Assembly: GCA_914767715.1 (NCBI GenBank)
Contig: OU612070.1
Location: 14,835,501-14,899,500 of the forward strand
Source: Membranipora membranacea
Taxonomy: Eukaryota > Bryozoa > Gymnolaemata > Cheilostomatida > Membraniporidae
Direction of reading: 5' to 3'
DNA: 64,000 nt
In this document: positions 38,401 through 52,300 of the stretch, piece after piece
Numbering within the stretch: the first letter of the stretch is position 1
How the letters are laid out: each line of letters starts with the position of its first letter
The notes under the pieces: model-generated
Told to the model about the DNA's origin: nothing
Database searches by the model: none
Seen by the model: the letters and a program-made list of their open reading frames with translations, nothing else
Position numbers and translations under genes: made by a program

Positions 38401-41400
38401 CAGGACTTTAGTAACTATCGTGGCTTGGTGATCTGTCATATTAGGTTTCCAAGGTCTGACGATATCCGTCATCAATACCGTTGCCATCGCATTAACAATG
38501 GAACTGATTGTGCTAGATAAAAAAATAAATTTTGTAGGTTTCCTTTGTGTTTGTAATGGACGCTTAAGATTATCCATCTTTATTGCAGATTAGCAAACAA
38601 ATTCCCAAGAACACTGACAAAAGGGTCAAATTCCTGAAACCTTCAGCAACATTCAGGCCCGTACTTTTAGGGGAGGCAGGGGTGCTCTGGAGTGGCATAA
38701 AAATGCTATCATTGAATATTCCATGTCAGAATCAGCTCATTTGGGACTGCGATTTGCTAATTATATCATGAAAACTCTTTGGAGGCCGGAAATTAACCCC
38801 ACACTCCACAGGAGGGGCTTACAATATCCAACCTGGTGCTACTTCACACCCTCAAGGTGTTTTCGCCTCCCCTACCATTTCTTCTAAACTACAGCCCTGA
38901 CATGGTGTCCCTCTTATACACAATGGGTATTCAAATAAAATTTAGATAAAAGCATCCCTTTCAAGTCTTGAACCTAGGTATTCAGGGAAAGAGGCAAAGG
39001 GTAGAGTCTGGCTATTTATTCACTTAACAATTTATTTATTATGTCATTTTTGGTGTCTTTTCACCTTTAATAGTATAAACGTACCCTTGACATTTCAATA
39101 ATGAACTATTTGAATTTACAATGTTGCCGTATTAACATAAAACAATCGAAATATGTACATATTTTTAAATAGATATAAGAAATGTCACTCATGAGGATAT
39201 TTGCAGAGTATAATTACCTGAGGGAGCCACTGAATATAGCAGAGAGGATAAATCCTGGTAGTCCTGGGCGTTGCTTGAAAAGTTTCATCACAAAAAGTGG
39301 GTAATACTGAAAATAAATACACAAAGGAGGGTAAGAAAATTTAGGATAAGTTTGATTTAATTTCGGCCTATCATAAAATATTATGTTGCAATTCCCCAAG
39401 ATCCATACTTTTCATGAGCTTTCATAGAAAAAAGCATCAATAATCGGGTTTTAAGAAGAGAAGATTATTTAGAGAAACAAGAATTTGATAATTAAGGTGC
39501 TAAACTTGCACGCAAGCCAGTTATGGAGAACAAAACTATTGAGAAGCAATAGCTCCACTAGTCTCAAAGTACTCTCAGCTTGGTCTGAAACCAATAGATG
39601 TAATGGTGATGCTCAAAACATATTGCCAAGATTTTAGATTTTCATGTTTGGCATATTAAACAAACTAATTAATTTATTACATGAATATGAAATCAACAGT
39701 TTAAAGTGTCTAGGAAAGCAAAAATCAACCACTGCTCATATCAAATCTTTGCCATAGCAATGAACAAAAAATGTAATTTTCTTAGCCGAAGGGCAAAATT
39801 GAATGATGTAATCTATTTCAAACTGCGAAAACCCAGGGTCTAGAAGGGTCTATAGTATGTTATCTCCCCTGTAACAGATTCAAACTAAAATGATGATCCA
39901 CTTACCGTAGAACCGTAAGCCTACCCCAGGCTTGCCTAGGATAGTTACAAAGCTGCTCTATTAGCACTAGAAATGATCAAAAACATAATTGGACAAAGTT
40001 TGCGTAGTCAAAGATATTTAGTGCTTATCTGTAACAAGGGAGATAACATACTCTAGACCCTTATAGAACAGTGGTTGATTTGTCCTTTCCTAGACACTTT
40101 AATGGCATTCTATATGATTTATAGTTTAAATTAAAATATAAAGGCAATGTCTATCTATCTAAAAGCAATTAGCACAGAATTTCCTCTGACAAAGAAAACT
40201 ATATAAGTGATTTTCCCCTTTCAACGCACTGGTATATCCGACTCCTATCTCTAATATATTTTTTACTCTACCTGGTCTTTAGTGAATATCTCTCCATTTT
40301 TGATCGGGTCACAGAAGCGGTTAAAGGAGAAAATCACCAATCCCATAATTGCAAATATCATGATGAAAATAAATCTCCCAAAGGCAGCAACAGAATATGT
40401 CCTATAAAATATAAAAAAATTCAGAGTTGTTTCAACAGTGAACTATTTCACTAGCTTTCATCTGCTCAATCTCATCACTTTATGTAAACTCCAACCTTAG
40501 TAAGGGAATATTGGAGTATACTAACATCCAGTCACTCCTAACTAGCTTAACTTGTCCCAAGCTGATATTAGGGTATGTAATTTTATACTGACTTGATGAT
40601 GTATGCGCCTGACGGTAGTGAGAGAGCTCTCATCACAGAAGTCTGCGTTGTGCCGTACACAACGATACCTCCTGTTATACCATCGAATATCATATTCCAC
40701 AGAGTGTGACGAGATCTCGGATCCAAACTAAGCACCTTGAACCACCTTTCATAAAAAAATAACGCAGTGAATTGATAACATGCCAATTTTTTTAAGCGTG
40801 AATACTGGCTGCAGTCTTTTGCTCTTTCTCAATTTCTCAGAGTTAATTACTCTAATTTTAGTTTTTTTCTTCAAATGAATGCAAACCAAATATGTCTTAA
40901 CCATGCCAGTAGTAACTTTTGTAGCAGTGAATACTATTTTCTAATACTATTTATATCGGTTTTAAGATAACAATGCATCAACAAAGCTTAGCCTGACATG
41001 GCTTCCTTTAGGTTTGCTATTTTTGCTAGGGTCCCTCTCAAGGCATTCTTGGCAGGGATTGTTAAATTGATGGCCCAAACTGTTCTTTGAAATCGGTTTG
41101 CCAACAGGCTATGTCTGTGTTAAAAATAAGATTATCTTCTGTCAGTATTTTAGAAAAAAACCTTACAGCGCAAGAAGCCAGACCAAGGCTAGGTTTCATG
41201 CAGGTATTGTTTGAAGCTTACTCAAAAACATCGAATCTTCCACTCAGCTTAGTAATCTTGTAGATCTCACCAAACCCTCCCTCATGGACTACACCAGCAA
41301 CAAACACAGTGATGATTCCAGCAAATATGATAAGCAGCTGTAACGTGTCCGCCCATAACACTGCCTTCATGCCACCCTGAAAGGGATAATAGTAATTTCC

Positions 41401-44362
41401 TAATTTCATGCCTTATCTTTCCGAAAAGACTGAGTTGAAAAATAAATATCTTGAAAAACAGGCAACACTTGATAACGCAGTGAGTTTTTGAGCCTACACA
41501 GCAATCATACTGAAGTTTTAGTGAGACCATGTTTTCGTTTTCAAGTACTTAGCAGTATTATATAAACAGTTGAATAGTTATTGGAATAGAGTGCACCTGC
41601 ACATGTTCTTTAGGGCTCAAAAAGAGGTCTAAAACTGGCAAACTTCTATTCACATGAAGGACTTCTGTGAAATAAATCTAATTAAGACTGAGGAAAAGCG
41701 ATCACTTCGGCCTACTCACAAGAATAGTATAGAGAAGTGACACTCCAGTGATAAGAGATACCGATGTCCACAAATTCAGTCCGGTCACTGGAAATGAATA
41801 TGGTGTTCTTAGTACAGGAAAAGTCAAGTGACATTAAAATCAACAGAATGTAAAAATTCAAAATACAAAATAAATACAAATAGCCAGCGCGATGTGCAGC
41901 AACTCAGTATAGCTGTACAAGACAGGAACAAGTATGGTGTTTTGATCTCACAAGAGCCGCCAAAGCTTACAGAGACATGGGAAAAGAGACTCAGTAGGCT
42001 ATGGCACAAACCACCATTCTCAAATTTGGTACAGAATTGGTGCAAAAATTGGATAAATAAAAAGTTACAAAGGACAGATAACTTACCGACAGAAATGGAT
42101 ATGGACGGCCCATATATTACCAAACCAGTAAATAGAAGCTGTAAAAACATAAACAGTATTTGTTGAATGTGTTTGGAAAAAAATAGTAGAGCTTCGTCTA
42201 TCTGTAAGAACACATTTTAGATAAAATGTTGCCATGCATTGCGATATTATGGGGAGGAAGGTTGTCATGTTTTATGATACATATTGCCAATGTCAGACAG
42301 AAGACAATAAAATGTGAAGCATTGAGGAGGTATACATCAGTCCACCTCTCTATAATAATATATCTAGCATCTATCAATAATCTATAAAAATGTAATACAG
42401 ATATATAACTCACATTGTTCAATAAAGCTGCCCATGTAACGCACATCTTAACAGCTTTTCCAAACCTTAACTCGATATACTGCAAGAGAACGAAAACGAT
42501 TGTTCTTTCAGGTGTGAGGTAACGTGTTCCGATTTGATTTCTGTTGTGAATTAATTTAGCCAAGAACTACCACCGCCCACTTAATGGAAGTGTGGGTTTA
42601 TGAAGTATAGGGTTGTCATGGATAGATAAATTAACTTTGCACATTTGTGAGGGCTACAAACCTAGCCTGATAATTATGATTGTTGTGTCCCCCTACTGAA
42701 CAGCCAATCATCAACAAAGCCAGCACATTGTTAATATTGATGAAATTGTTCATCGTTACAATTGATATATGCAATTGACACAAACGATAAAATCGTAGTG
42801 AAACACTTACCCTGAACATGCTGACGACTTTGAGACTATGGAATACTGGTAAGTAGAATTTACTAGCTATCCACATTCCTATAGGCCAGAAGAAGTATCC
42901 TAACATCCAAATCGTTCCAAAAGTGTAAATCTCTGCCGGCAGGGCAATGATATCTAGAGAAGATATGTAGCTGAAAGAAGAAAAAAGTGGTCATCGTCAA
43001 ACTATGAATGAGTCTCAACCATAGATAAAACAATACAGTGCTGAAACTCGTGGACCTGGGCTGAGGTGAACTAGTTTAGGCGCTCAAACCGTGCTGGGAG
43101 TCAATCTGTCAATGGATGCTGGTATTAACCTTCCATTAGGCAAAGGCATGCAGCTATGGAAAAAAGTTGGTTATTATTATTCAATGTAAAATCCCTACAC
43201 AGTAGTAGCTCTCAACTGTTTATGTTTTCTTTCCACATCACATGTCGGCTTTTGCCTATTATCAATCATTCAGGTGGGGAAGTGTTTAATAATGCTACTA
43301 CCGGCACAGTTAGAGCGCATAGACTAGAAGTTAACATGTGTGTCTCTTTTATTTTTCTAGGATTGAGCGCACAATGACCAAACTAAAACATTATTGTAAT
43401 TGGCTGAACAGCCTAGTTTGGATTTGGAATGCTGCAAACTGTATTCTATTGATGGTCTCCTGTTTATGCTTATAAAAGACTGTTGGGCATACATCTCGAA
43501 GTTGTCATTCCTTCCCTAAAAATCTAAATTTTCTGGAATTCCCAATCGAGGAATTTCCACTAGTAGTCGTATTGCATCAAAATAACATTAAACACATAAT
43601 ACTCCTCGCATATAGACAGTCTAACAGCTCTTGTAGGTTAATTAAACAATGATGCGATTAAGTTGTTCAGTCTAACCATATTTTGGAACAAAGCAAGCTC
43701 CTACAGGCAGCATCCATGCTCTGATAAGCTGGAAGTATGAGAACTGAGAAGGGTTTATATGTCACAGAGCAGGGGTATTATTAGGAAAAAAAGGCCATTG
43801 AAGCAGTGGCGATGATTTTTAAATTTAGCTGAGAAAATGTTGAAATGCATACTTGTACAAAAACAGTGAACTGAAAGGGAACCACCAATTTTAAAACCCG
43901 ATTTAAGAATACAACTCAATTCAAATAACCTACATAGTGATGAATTTTGCCTCTATCAATATCATTTGTTTGCACGATGATGCTCCAGGACAGGAGAGAG
44001 TCTCAAATAGTTCAGAGATTGGAAGCTACAGTAACAGCGCTCTTAAAATTGATAAGATTTTATTAGTGGCTGCAATAATCTATATCCTAAAGTTATACAT
44101 ATTTTCCCGCAGCCCTAAGTACTCAGGCATTTTGATCTTGATCTATCAACTTCCCCCTTCACCAGTTACTCTACACTCACCTCGCAACCAGACTGCAGGC
44201 GACAGGAAACCAGTGCATGTTCTTATCTGCGAACAGGTATTCTATTGTTGTTTTCTGTCTGCCTCCGGTGAAAGCATAATAAAATCCTATTACTGCCGAT
44301 ATCAGTAACACAAAAGCCAATACTAGATAATCCTGCCATTGGAAATAAACTGTGTTAGTCAT
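35409..44362 (-). CDS. Sodium-coupled solute transporter, SLC5A5/6/8/12-like
   Basis: A plasma-membrane Na+/solute symporter of the SLC5 family, close to the iodide, multivitamin and monocarboxylate group. Exons: 44181-44362, 42811-42970, 42414-42479, 42087-42138, 41720-41787, 41222-41376, 40593-40745, 40272-40401, 39218-39306, 38329-38512, 37928-38045, 37404-37566, about 36679-36779, 36138-36374, 35409-35474, totalling about 640 codons, the usual length. TM1 is YLVLAFVLLISAVIGFYYAF. Family blocks include DIIALPAEIYTFGTIWMLGY, GGMKAVLWADTLQLL, LDPRSRHTLWNMIF, PGLPGFILSAIFSGSL then STISSIVNAMA, and ATLVGFIFGS. An Asn-rich extracellular loop (CNITNITELANISSP) has N-glycosylation sites. The cytoplasmic tail ends NPRVQELE. 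The junction from 36679 to 36374 is one base out of phase, so a splice site there is wrong or an exon is missing. Substrate cannot be told from sequence. Confidence 0.93.
39705..40098. mobile_element. MITE with TTAA target duplication
   Basis: A 394-bp element in an intron of the SLC5 gene. The arms begin AGTGTCTAGGAAAG and share AAATCAACCACTG and GTATGTTATCTCCC. The left arm carries an extra segment of about 100 bp. TTAA flanks both ends (39701-39704 and 40099-40102), the target choice of piggyBac and Kolobok transposons. Confidence 0.85.
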
Positions 44363-46316
44363 GGTGCAACTGTCCAGTGTCCAACTTTCTCAGTGTTGGC
44401 TATACACCGCACCCAAGTTAACTGGAGCTTCAGAGCAATTAGAATCCTGTCTTATATACACCTGCTCGATATGGTGAAAAGGTCCCTTTCACCCAACTCA
44501 AATAACCTAACACAGTATTAGTGAGAGGTGTTTTACGCAGACTATGTGCGATGAAGATGCTGGTCTGAAGCTTTTTTACCGCAGAGTATCCTTTTAACTG
44601 TGAATGCTTTGGTATACTTGAAGCATGCAGGTAGGCGCAAACTGTATGGCACCAGTGAATAATTTGTTTACAACTTTGCACACACTCCAGCAGCTACCAG
44701 GTAGACCTTATAGTGGTTAGTACTTTTTCATGATAACCACAAAGCCATTCAACTGAGTCTGATGAATTATTGATACTAAGTATCCTACCCCCAGTATGTA
44801 ATTAAAACTGTAAAAAAGTGATCTAGGTCATTATTAACACAACAGCCAGAATTATCGGAATGTAAGCTTTAAGGTCATTGACACGGTCGGCATCGTGTTT
44901 TTGCAGTTCATCTTGAATATCCCGAACCTCCTACGGTCTAAACTCTCATTTAGAAACAGATCTATAGACGAAAGGCAATGGTACTCATAGAAATGCCAAG
45001 CTCATTTCAATTTTGTAACTGCACAAAAAAGAACTTATCATTATGCTTGGAAAGATTGAATTTTTTATGTAGTGAATTACTTCATTATTTCAATAAGAAA
45101 CTTAAGTAATTAACTTCTGTTGTTGTCACCAAACCAAACGCAAAAGATGGATCGGACTTCAATGTCCCCATGTCACAGGACACATGTTTATATACAAAAG
45201 GCACTTACTTGTACACATTTTGCTTGTTAATATTGAACCTTCACCTGGATCCTTCTGTGAGATGCAGACCAGTCCTTTGTCATTTGAATGACTGATTCGA
45301 ATATATCTGTAGAAGTTTTATAAAATTGCATTATGTGATGTTGACATAAACATACGTGGTCATAGCAATATATTTCAGAGTATCATGTTTTGCAGCGGCT
45401 TTAGCCGTTGTTGCCATCAGTAGTTTTTTCGAGCATTCATATACAGGTGTGACTTTGACTCCCATTCCAGAGATTCGCTCAGAAATTTACTTGATGATAC
45501 CTTTATAGCAGTAAATAGATAAACCAAGGTTCTAGTATTGTTAAAAGTACTGTTCTGTGCAAAATCTAACTTTATTTGCAAAAGGATATTTCACAATCAG
45601 CTCTTGATGATGGTCACAAAAGGGGCTGTAGGCGGCCGTTATGCCCCCTTCCCTGAGGACCGATCCAAATGCTATAATTACATTCAAAAATATCTCAAAT
45701 CAAGTTTTTAGGTGATTTGGAGTTTTCTTGAGAACAAATGGTGCATTGCAACGGTGGTAACAACCAAACGTGGCAATAAGCACATCTGAGAAATACAGGA
45801 CAGTGTTATCTGACACTTGGGAGTTATCTTCCATAAAAATCAATAATTTTTTCTTGTGGAAGTTGTCTTTCCTGTTTATTGCAAAAGTGAAACAAGTCCC
45901 AGGCACCTTTGACAACAATATAATTTTCTTTCATAAATCACAACAGGTACGTGATCTTCATATCAATGAATTGATTTCCTTAGTTTTCTAGGCCAAATGA
46001 AGGCAAGCACATAATCAGAATGACACGCCATTGTGTAAGTTTAACAAAAATAAATGATCTCTAGTTCTTTGCTGAAGAAAGCTAGTTCCACATCCTTTCT
46101 CACCATTTTCAGTCCTTTATTACCCACAAGCCTCGTGACCCTAATTTTTGAAGCAGCAAAATCTTCTCCCACATCCATAAACTATTATTTTATTATCTTA
46201 AACATGAGCTTTCCAGAAAGTTCTTTATGTTGCTATGGGGATGTCATGCTAAAGGTAAACAGCGTCCATGCTGATATTGTTTTGCAAGAAATTCCTCTGA
46301 GAAGAAGAAAAAAATC
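44363..46316. other. Divergent intergenic region, SLC5 gene and DNAAF2
   Basis: 1.95 kb between two start codons that face away from each other. It contains the X-box at 46229-46242. I see no coding exon or RNA gene here. Confidence 0.55.
46229..46242 (+). promoter_or_regulatory. Candidate RFX X-box upstream of DNAAF2
   Basis: GTTGCTATGGGGAT matches 13 of 14 positions of the degenerate X-box consensus RTHNYYWTRRNRAC; only the last base differs. It lies 75 bp upstream of the DNAAF2 ATG. X-boxes bind RFX/DAF-19 factors that drive ciliary genes and usually lie within about 200 bp of the start. The motif is short, so position and gene identity carry much of the support. Confidence 0.5.
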
Positions 46317-49300
46317 ATGGCTAAAAAAACTGGGGATGAAAGGTGGAAAGATTTGGACATAACAAAGGATGAAGTGGATAGAATTGGTAAAGCCCTCAAA
46401 AATGAGGAGTTCAGAAAGATGTTTTTGGACTATGCAAAGGAAATATCAGACCCTAAGAACAGGGAAATCTATGAGCAAGAAATTGCTCAGATGGAGGGAG
46501 AGAGAGGAATGGACGTCCAGTTCATTCATCCAAAACCAGGCAAGTTCACCATTCAGATTCTACCAGTGCATCATATGGATATATTCCTCACATAATATTT
46601 CCCTTCATCATGCTTAAGTCTCAAGTTGACTTTCAGATATTTCTGGAAATTCTCAGTGACTTAAATGGCAATGCAGAGTCAGTATTTCCTTTTTAAACTA
46701 CCTCAGGCTCATCCTCACTAACTTGCAGCTATACTACTGTCCAAGCTATATATCCTCATCATCCAACCAAGCGAGTTCATGTTGCAAAATCATCATCAAA
46801 GCTTCATAGAGTATAGCTTTTACCAGGCAAAAGGTGGGAAGGGGATGAATACCGATTCGAACACCGATTCGAACACCGATCAGTCTGCAGCCTAAGCCTA
46901 GCCAGTGTGTTGGCTCTGAGCCAACACATTAGCTAGCCTCAGCCCAGAAGTAAAAAACTCCTTGGCTTAAGCATATGGCTGGCAAAAGTAACCACTTAAT
47001 TAATATCAGCCAGCTCTAGAGTTTGCTATTGTCATGAAAATCTCTCAATGTTAGCAGTGTGCATACAATCAGGAATGCCGATAAACATTAGCAACAAATT
47101 CAATTTGATAGATGTAATTTGGCCGAAGGCTCGTTCTAACATCCTTTTTTTTGCAGGACATGTTATAAAAGTGACAGCTACTGTGTCGGGCTCACCTGAT
47201 AAGAAGAAAGTGTTTGTTAACATCTGTCACAATGAAGCACTGGGCAAACCAACACACGAGAAGAAAAAGAAGCCAAATGGTTCATTTGGCCTTCAGTGGA
47301 GTATTCCCCATAGCTTCAGGTAAGTTTTTCGAGACGTCTTGCCGCAGGAAATGCTCATCAAGGGAAAGCTGCACTACGCTCCATTGGTGACTGTTTGTTT
47401 GTGAATGTGGGCTTCATGCAAATTTTTTGAGGGGTGACATCTTGGCCAAACCTGACACTGCTGCATGGAATGTATTAGTACTGCATCGATTGATCAATGG
47501 GTTGTCTTATGGGAAAGCTATTGTTAGGCTACGCATGATATTTTCCATGGAAAGTGTGAGTCATGATCTGACTACTAGCATGCTACCAGATGGCAAATAA
47601 ACCTAAAATAGCTCACATTCAATGCAAGTTAAGTGATAAAGTTTTTTTCACAGATGTAACAAGTGAAGCATGTTGCTAATACCCTCCTCTGCCATGTCTA
47701 TGAAAAAATAGAAGCAAGTACAGAAATTTTCTCATGAAAATTGCTTGCTACCCAAGAAACAACTTATTTTGTGTTTTATATCTGAATTTCAGTCCAGCAC
47801 GTGAGGATTTGGACAAACAAGGAAAAAAATGCTCTGTATACGATGTGGTCTTCCATCCCGATACCTACAAAATGTCAACTAATCATGCTTTCCTCACGAT
47901 GTTGCATGATACAGCCATCGAAGGTATGATACCATCGGAACAACATTGCCTGTCTTGCAAGCATTAAGGTTTATTTCTGCCCCTGAATGTATATATGGCT
48001 TTGCTGCTTTAGCTTCTACCAGCCGACTCGACAATCTACCTCACTACCAGGGTGGATATGTAGCATCCCCAACATTCATCCATTATTGTGCAGAGGTCAT
48101 GAGGTCATTGACTACAAACATACCATCACTCATAAGAGCACATGTAATGTCAGTCAGTAATAATGGTTTGGTGGTTAAAAGCTCACCTAGATGCAACGTA
48201 AATTATTAATTGCTTTCTCAAAAGCAACGAATTTCTTCCTTTTTTCTCTCTTCATCATAATAGTGTATCATCTTTATGGGTTATTGTAGGACTGGAGCGG
48301 CAGTTTGGTATTAGTATTGAACGAGACTCTGTCGTTAAATTGAGTAACATGAAGTTTAAAGGTCGAGTTGAGCCAACTGTGATGAGAAAGCGGAAAGCAG
48401 ATGGCGATGCTAACGATGGTGCTAAGAAAGATTCTAATAAGGAGAACGACCCACTCTCTAAGTTTCCTTATCCATATGAACAGAACGTCACATCAGAGGA
48501 GCTGGCTAATAAGAAAGCTAAAGAGGTCAGTTCAATAATGATGCAAAACTTTGACAAAATATATATAGATATATATTCTATATATCAATCTCATAAATGG
48601 ATGCAAAATTTGTATCATATATATTGCATAAATAAATCTTGTATATGTATTTGTCTACCATACATTGAAACTGTACCAGTAAAATGAATTACTTAGCGCA
48701 ACATAACTTCCCACATTGTTAGCTCGATAATCGAGCATAATCACCTGGCGATGCCAGCGTACTCTTTGATTATTTGCTAGCAGTTTGTATCACTAGGTAG
48801 GGTCCATGTAACAAACTAACACTATATAACCTTCATTCAAAATTACATAATCTTTGTTAGTATATATCCACATGATAGCCTAGACTGTGAGGTAATCCAG
48901 ACAGTAAAGATAGCTCAAGGATATAGATCTATCAATTCACACAGAAGTCTGGTATGCGGAGAGATAGTATATTGGATTATTATACTATTCAACTCAACTT
49001 AGCTCAAAACTTGTCACTCTAAGCTCAGAACAATACAAATTCACCTGTACCTTGCTCTTTTGTTCATGAAGGTCGAGGAGGCTGACAACAGGAGAAAAGC
49101 TAGAGAGGCCGAGAAGAAGACTAACGATAATAATAATAACGGTGACTTGTCAGCTCAGAACGAGGCTGACAATGGCGGAGTGATAACGCCTCATTATACT
49201 ATTACCAATCAGTATGGTGTAGACATGGCCGACTTCACTCAGTCCGTCACTGGAACTCCAATGGTATGTTTTGTGTATCAGTCAGAAATTTTAGCACGAT

Positions 49301-52300
49301 TAAACACTACAATTTCCCCTGCTTTCAACAAATTGATGCACTGGATATTCATTCAAAATAGCAAGATATGGTAATGTAGACACCCATGATCGCCCCGGTA
49401 CCTTAGCAAACCATGAAATCAACCCCTGCTGCGGTGGTCTTTTTTTAGTAGTAATGATTATTTCAATTGTGAAATGATTTCTAAATAGACACCCAGCTAG
49501 AGCAGCGCTTGACCAACATCTAGTACTGAGTTTATTTAATGAGTGGACTGGGAGAGAGAGTCACTGGCACTGAGTACACAGCTTATTATCCACCAAGTAG
49601 CAAAGAATCAGCATTAACCTGGCCAACTATAAAATCTGTGTGCGCGTATAATCAAGGAGTTAGATACGTCATCTCAAACGTCTCTAACTCCTTGGTATAA
49701 TTGCCTGCTGTGACTCCCCTCTAAAATGGGCGGCATATATCAAGTGAGCAAGTTAGTCTAGTGAGAAACGTTGCTTTCTTAGAACCCTGACGGATAAACA
49801 GATTAGCTGCGCTTTAATTATTTATTTTATAGCTAATCTAGAAGAATAGTTTCCCCTTGGCTGATTTATGTCTGGCCTAGAATCCACTGGGTTCTCGACC
49901 ATGGTACCATCCATTGTCTAAGACAAATTAATAACAGATAGCTGAAGCCAGATATACTTGAGTTACATTATGAGGTTGTTTGGTTGGAACTACTGTTAAC
50001 ACACTGCACTTTTTTAAATTACTGACCCTTTGTGAAGTGTTTATAGATGTGTGATGTGCTCTGATTGCCTGCAAACTAGGAGCAAGTCAAAGATATTGCA
50101 GCTCCACTCTTGTTGCAAACCATCTGCTGGCTTTCCTGGCTATACGAGGTGGCTTTTACCAGTGCTATCAAATCTTGTCAACACAATCAAATAGCTTTTG
50201 GATGAAAGTCAATTGTTTGATTCGCACCTTATTTTTATGTTATGTATTATGTTGTAGCATTCACTGGCCAATGCTCCAGCTAACTTGGTAGTATCCATAC
50301 ATCTACCTAAACTGAAGAGTGCAAAGCCTTGTCAGCTTGATGTCACAGAGAGGAATCTCACACTGGAGTCATTGGAGCCTGTAGCATATAAACTAGATCT
50401 CAAACTACCCTACCCTGTAGACGATGAAAATGGCTCTGCTAAATTTGACAAAACAAAGAAACGCTTGGTGGGTTCTTGGTTTCATCGAGTAGTTTAGCCA
50501 AAGCTGTTTGGTCTGGGTTCGGAATTATCAGTGTAGGCCTAATAAAATCTGATTTCTATTGACTCAGCAAAATGACAAGACTCGATGAATTAAATCAAAA
50601 TTATTGGTCTGGTCAATTGAGATACAGTGAAAGACTATAGGTTTGTCAAAATATAGATACATCTCTATAAACTTATGGATGGCTATTCTAATTTGAATTG
50701 TTGAAATTTTGTTATTTATAAAACTGTCATTTCCATATTCCATTAGTCATTGGGAAAGTCTTGCTGCTGGTGACATGTGCAAACAATAATTTCAATATGA
50801 TAAAAATGCCAAGGAAAGGAAAAAGTTCTAATAATGAAACAATGAGAGGTTACGAAATCGCAAGGTTGAACGCATTTTGTCTGTGCCTGCCAAATGATAG
50901 ACGCTGGCTGTGCATAATGAAACTTCTTAGAAAGATGATGCAAAACAGGAAGTTTGGATTTCATCATTTTGCAAGTTTACTAAGCATGAATATGTATAAA
51001 AGAGCGCACGCTATTTTTTTGCAAGGGGCCAATTTAGGGACAAAAGTCAGTGAGAGGCCAAAAACTCGCTTGTAAATAAGATAATTGAATGCAGACTTTA
51101 TGCAGCAATTGTTGGTATCAAAACAATCTGCCCACCAGGTGTATAATTTTGTTATGATTACCTGCAGCTTACTAGTCGTGTGAACAATGTTTTGATGAGT
51201 GACCAAATTAGAATATGTCATGTCACAATATAATACCAGATAGTATTATTCCTTGATATTATCACAGTGTAAGGATATCCTAACTCTGTGATTTTGATAA
51301 AAAAAATTGTTGCTCATCTTAACAGTTAGATCTTTATATCTTGGAGTTGTCTTCCTTTATAAACAGCTTCAAGGAGAGAGCAACTACTGATCATTGTGTC
51401 TCCCAAGGCAATTAGTTCATAGCCCCTCTGTGCCCCTAGCTTTCTGTAAATATGCATTGACTAAGGGAGATAATGCAGAGACAATCTCATATTTGGTACC
51501 TTTTTTCATATAGGTAGTTACACTGCCGGTGCGCAAAGATAAACTTGAGAAGGAAGTACGAGAAATGTCAGCTAATTTTCATAATAATAATGCAGCTGCT
51601 GGACCGCTTGTCAATGGTGAGTCTTCAATAACGATGTTTTACTTCCTTATTAAACAACTTTTGTAAGGTATTCCTCAAAACGCTGCGCCAAAGGTGTATA
51701 GTAAGCTTGAAAATTCCTCTTATCAGAGAGTTGAACTGTTTGACACAATAAAGAAACCTCAATTATTGGTCGGTGGAATAGTACCAATCATGTGCTACGG
51801 TGCAAGATTATCCTATTCAGATGAAGTCAACCTACTTGACCAAAACTGTTAAAATTACTGCCTTCGAGTGTCCGGAGTACACAGTGAGAGCATGGCGTTT
51901 TAAAATTGATCGACTTATTTACATATCCATCCAAACTACAGATGGATCACTTGGGATGTTTCAGGTGCAGATGATACTGACTTGACAAATGAGGAGACAA
52001 TGACAGGTACTCCTCTGATTCAAGAGTTATCCTCTTCACCCGCTTCACAAGATGGAGCTACTGCCAACCAATCAAAGACTGAGAATAAAGATCAAGTGAG
52101 TTTAGCCAACAAACGCAGTATAATACCCCAGAAGAGTAAAGTATTCACAGGAGTAATGGTTAACATTTACCCCGAACCAGCTATACCTTAAATTCTAGCT
52201 AACATTTACTCATTTAGGTTAATTTTTACTGCCATTCCGCGGCCAGTGACTGTATTGGTCCACAGGGGCGGTTTTGCGATTGCTACAAATTATACATGCA

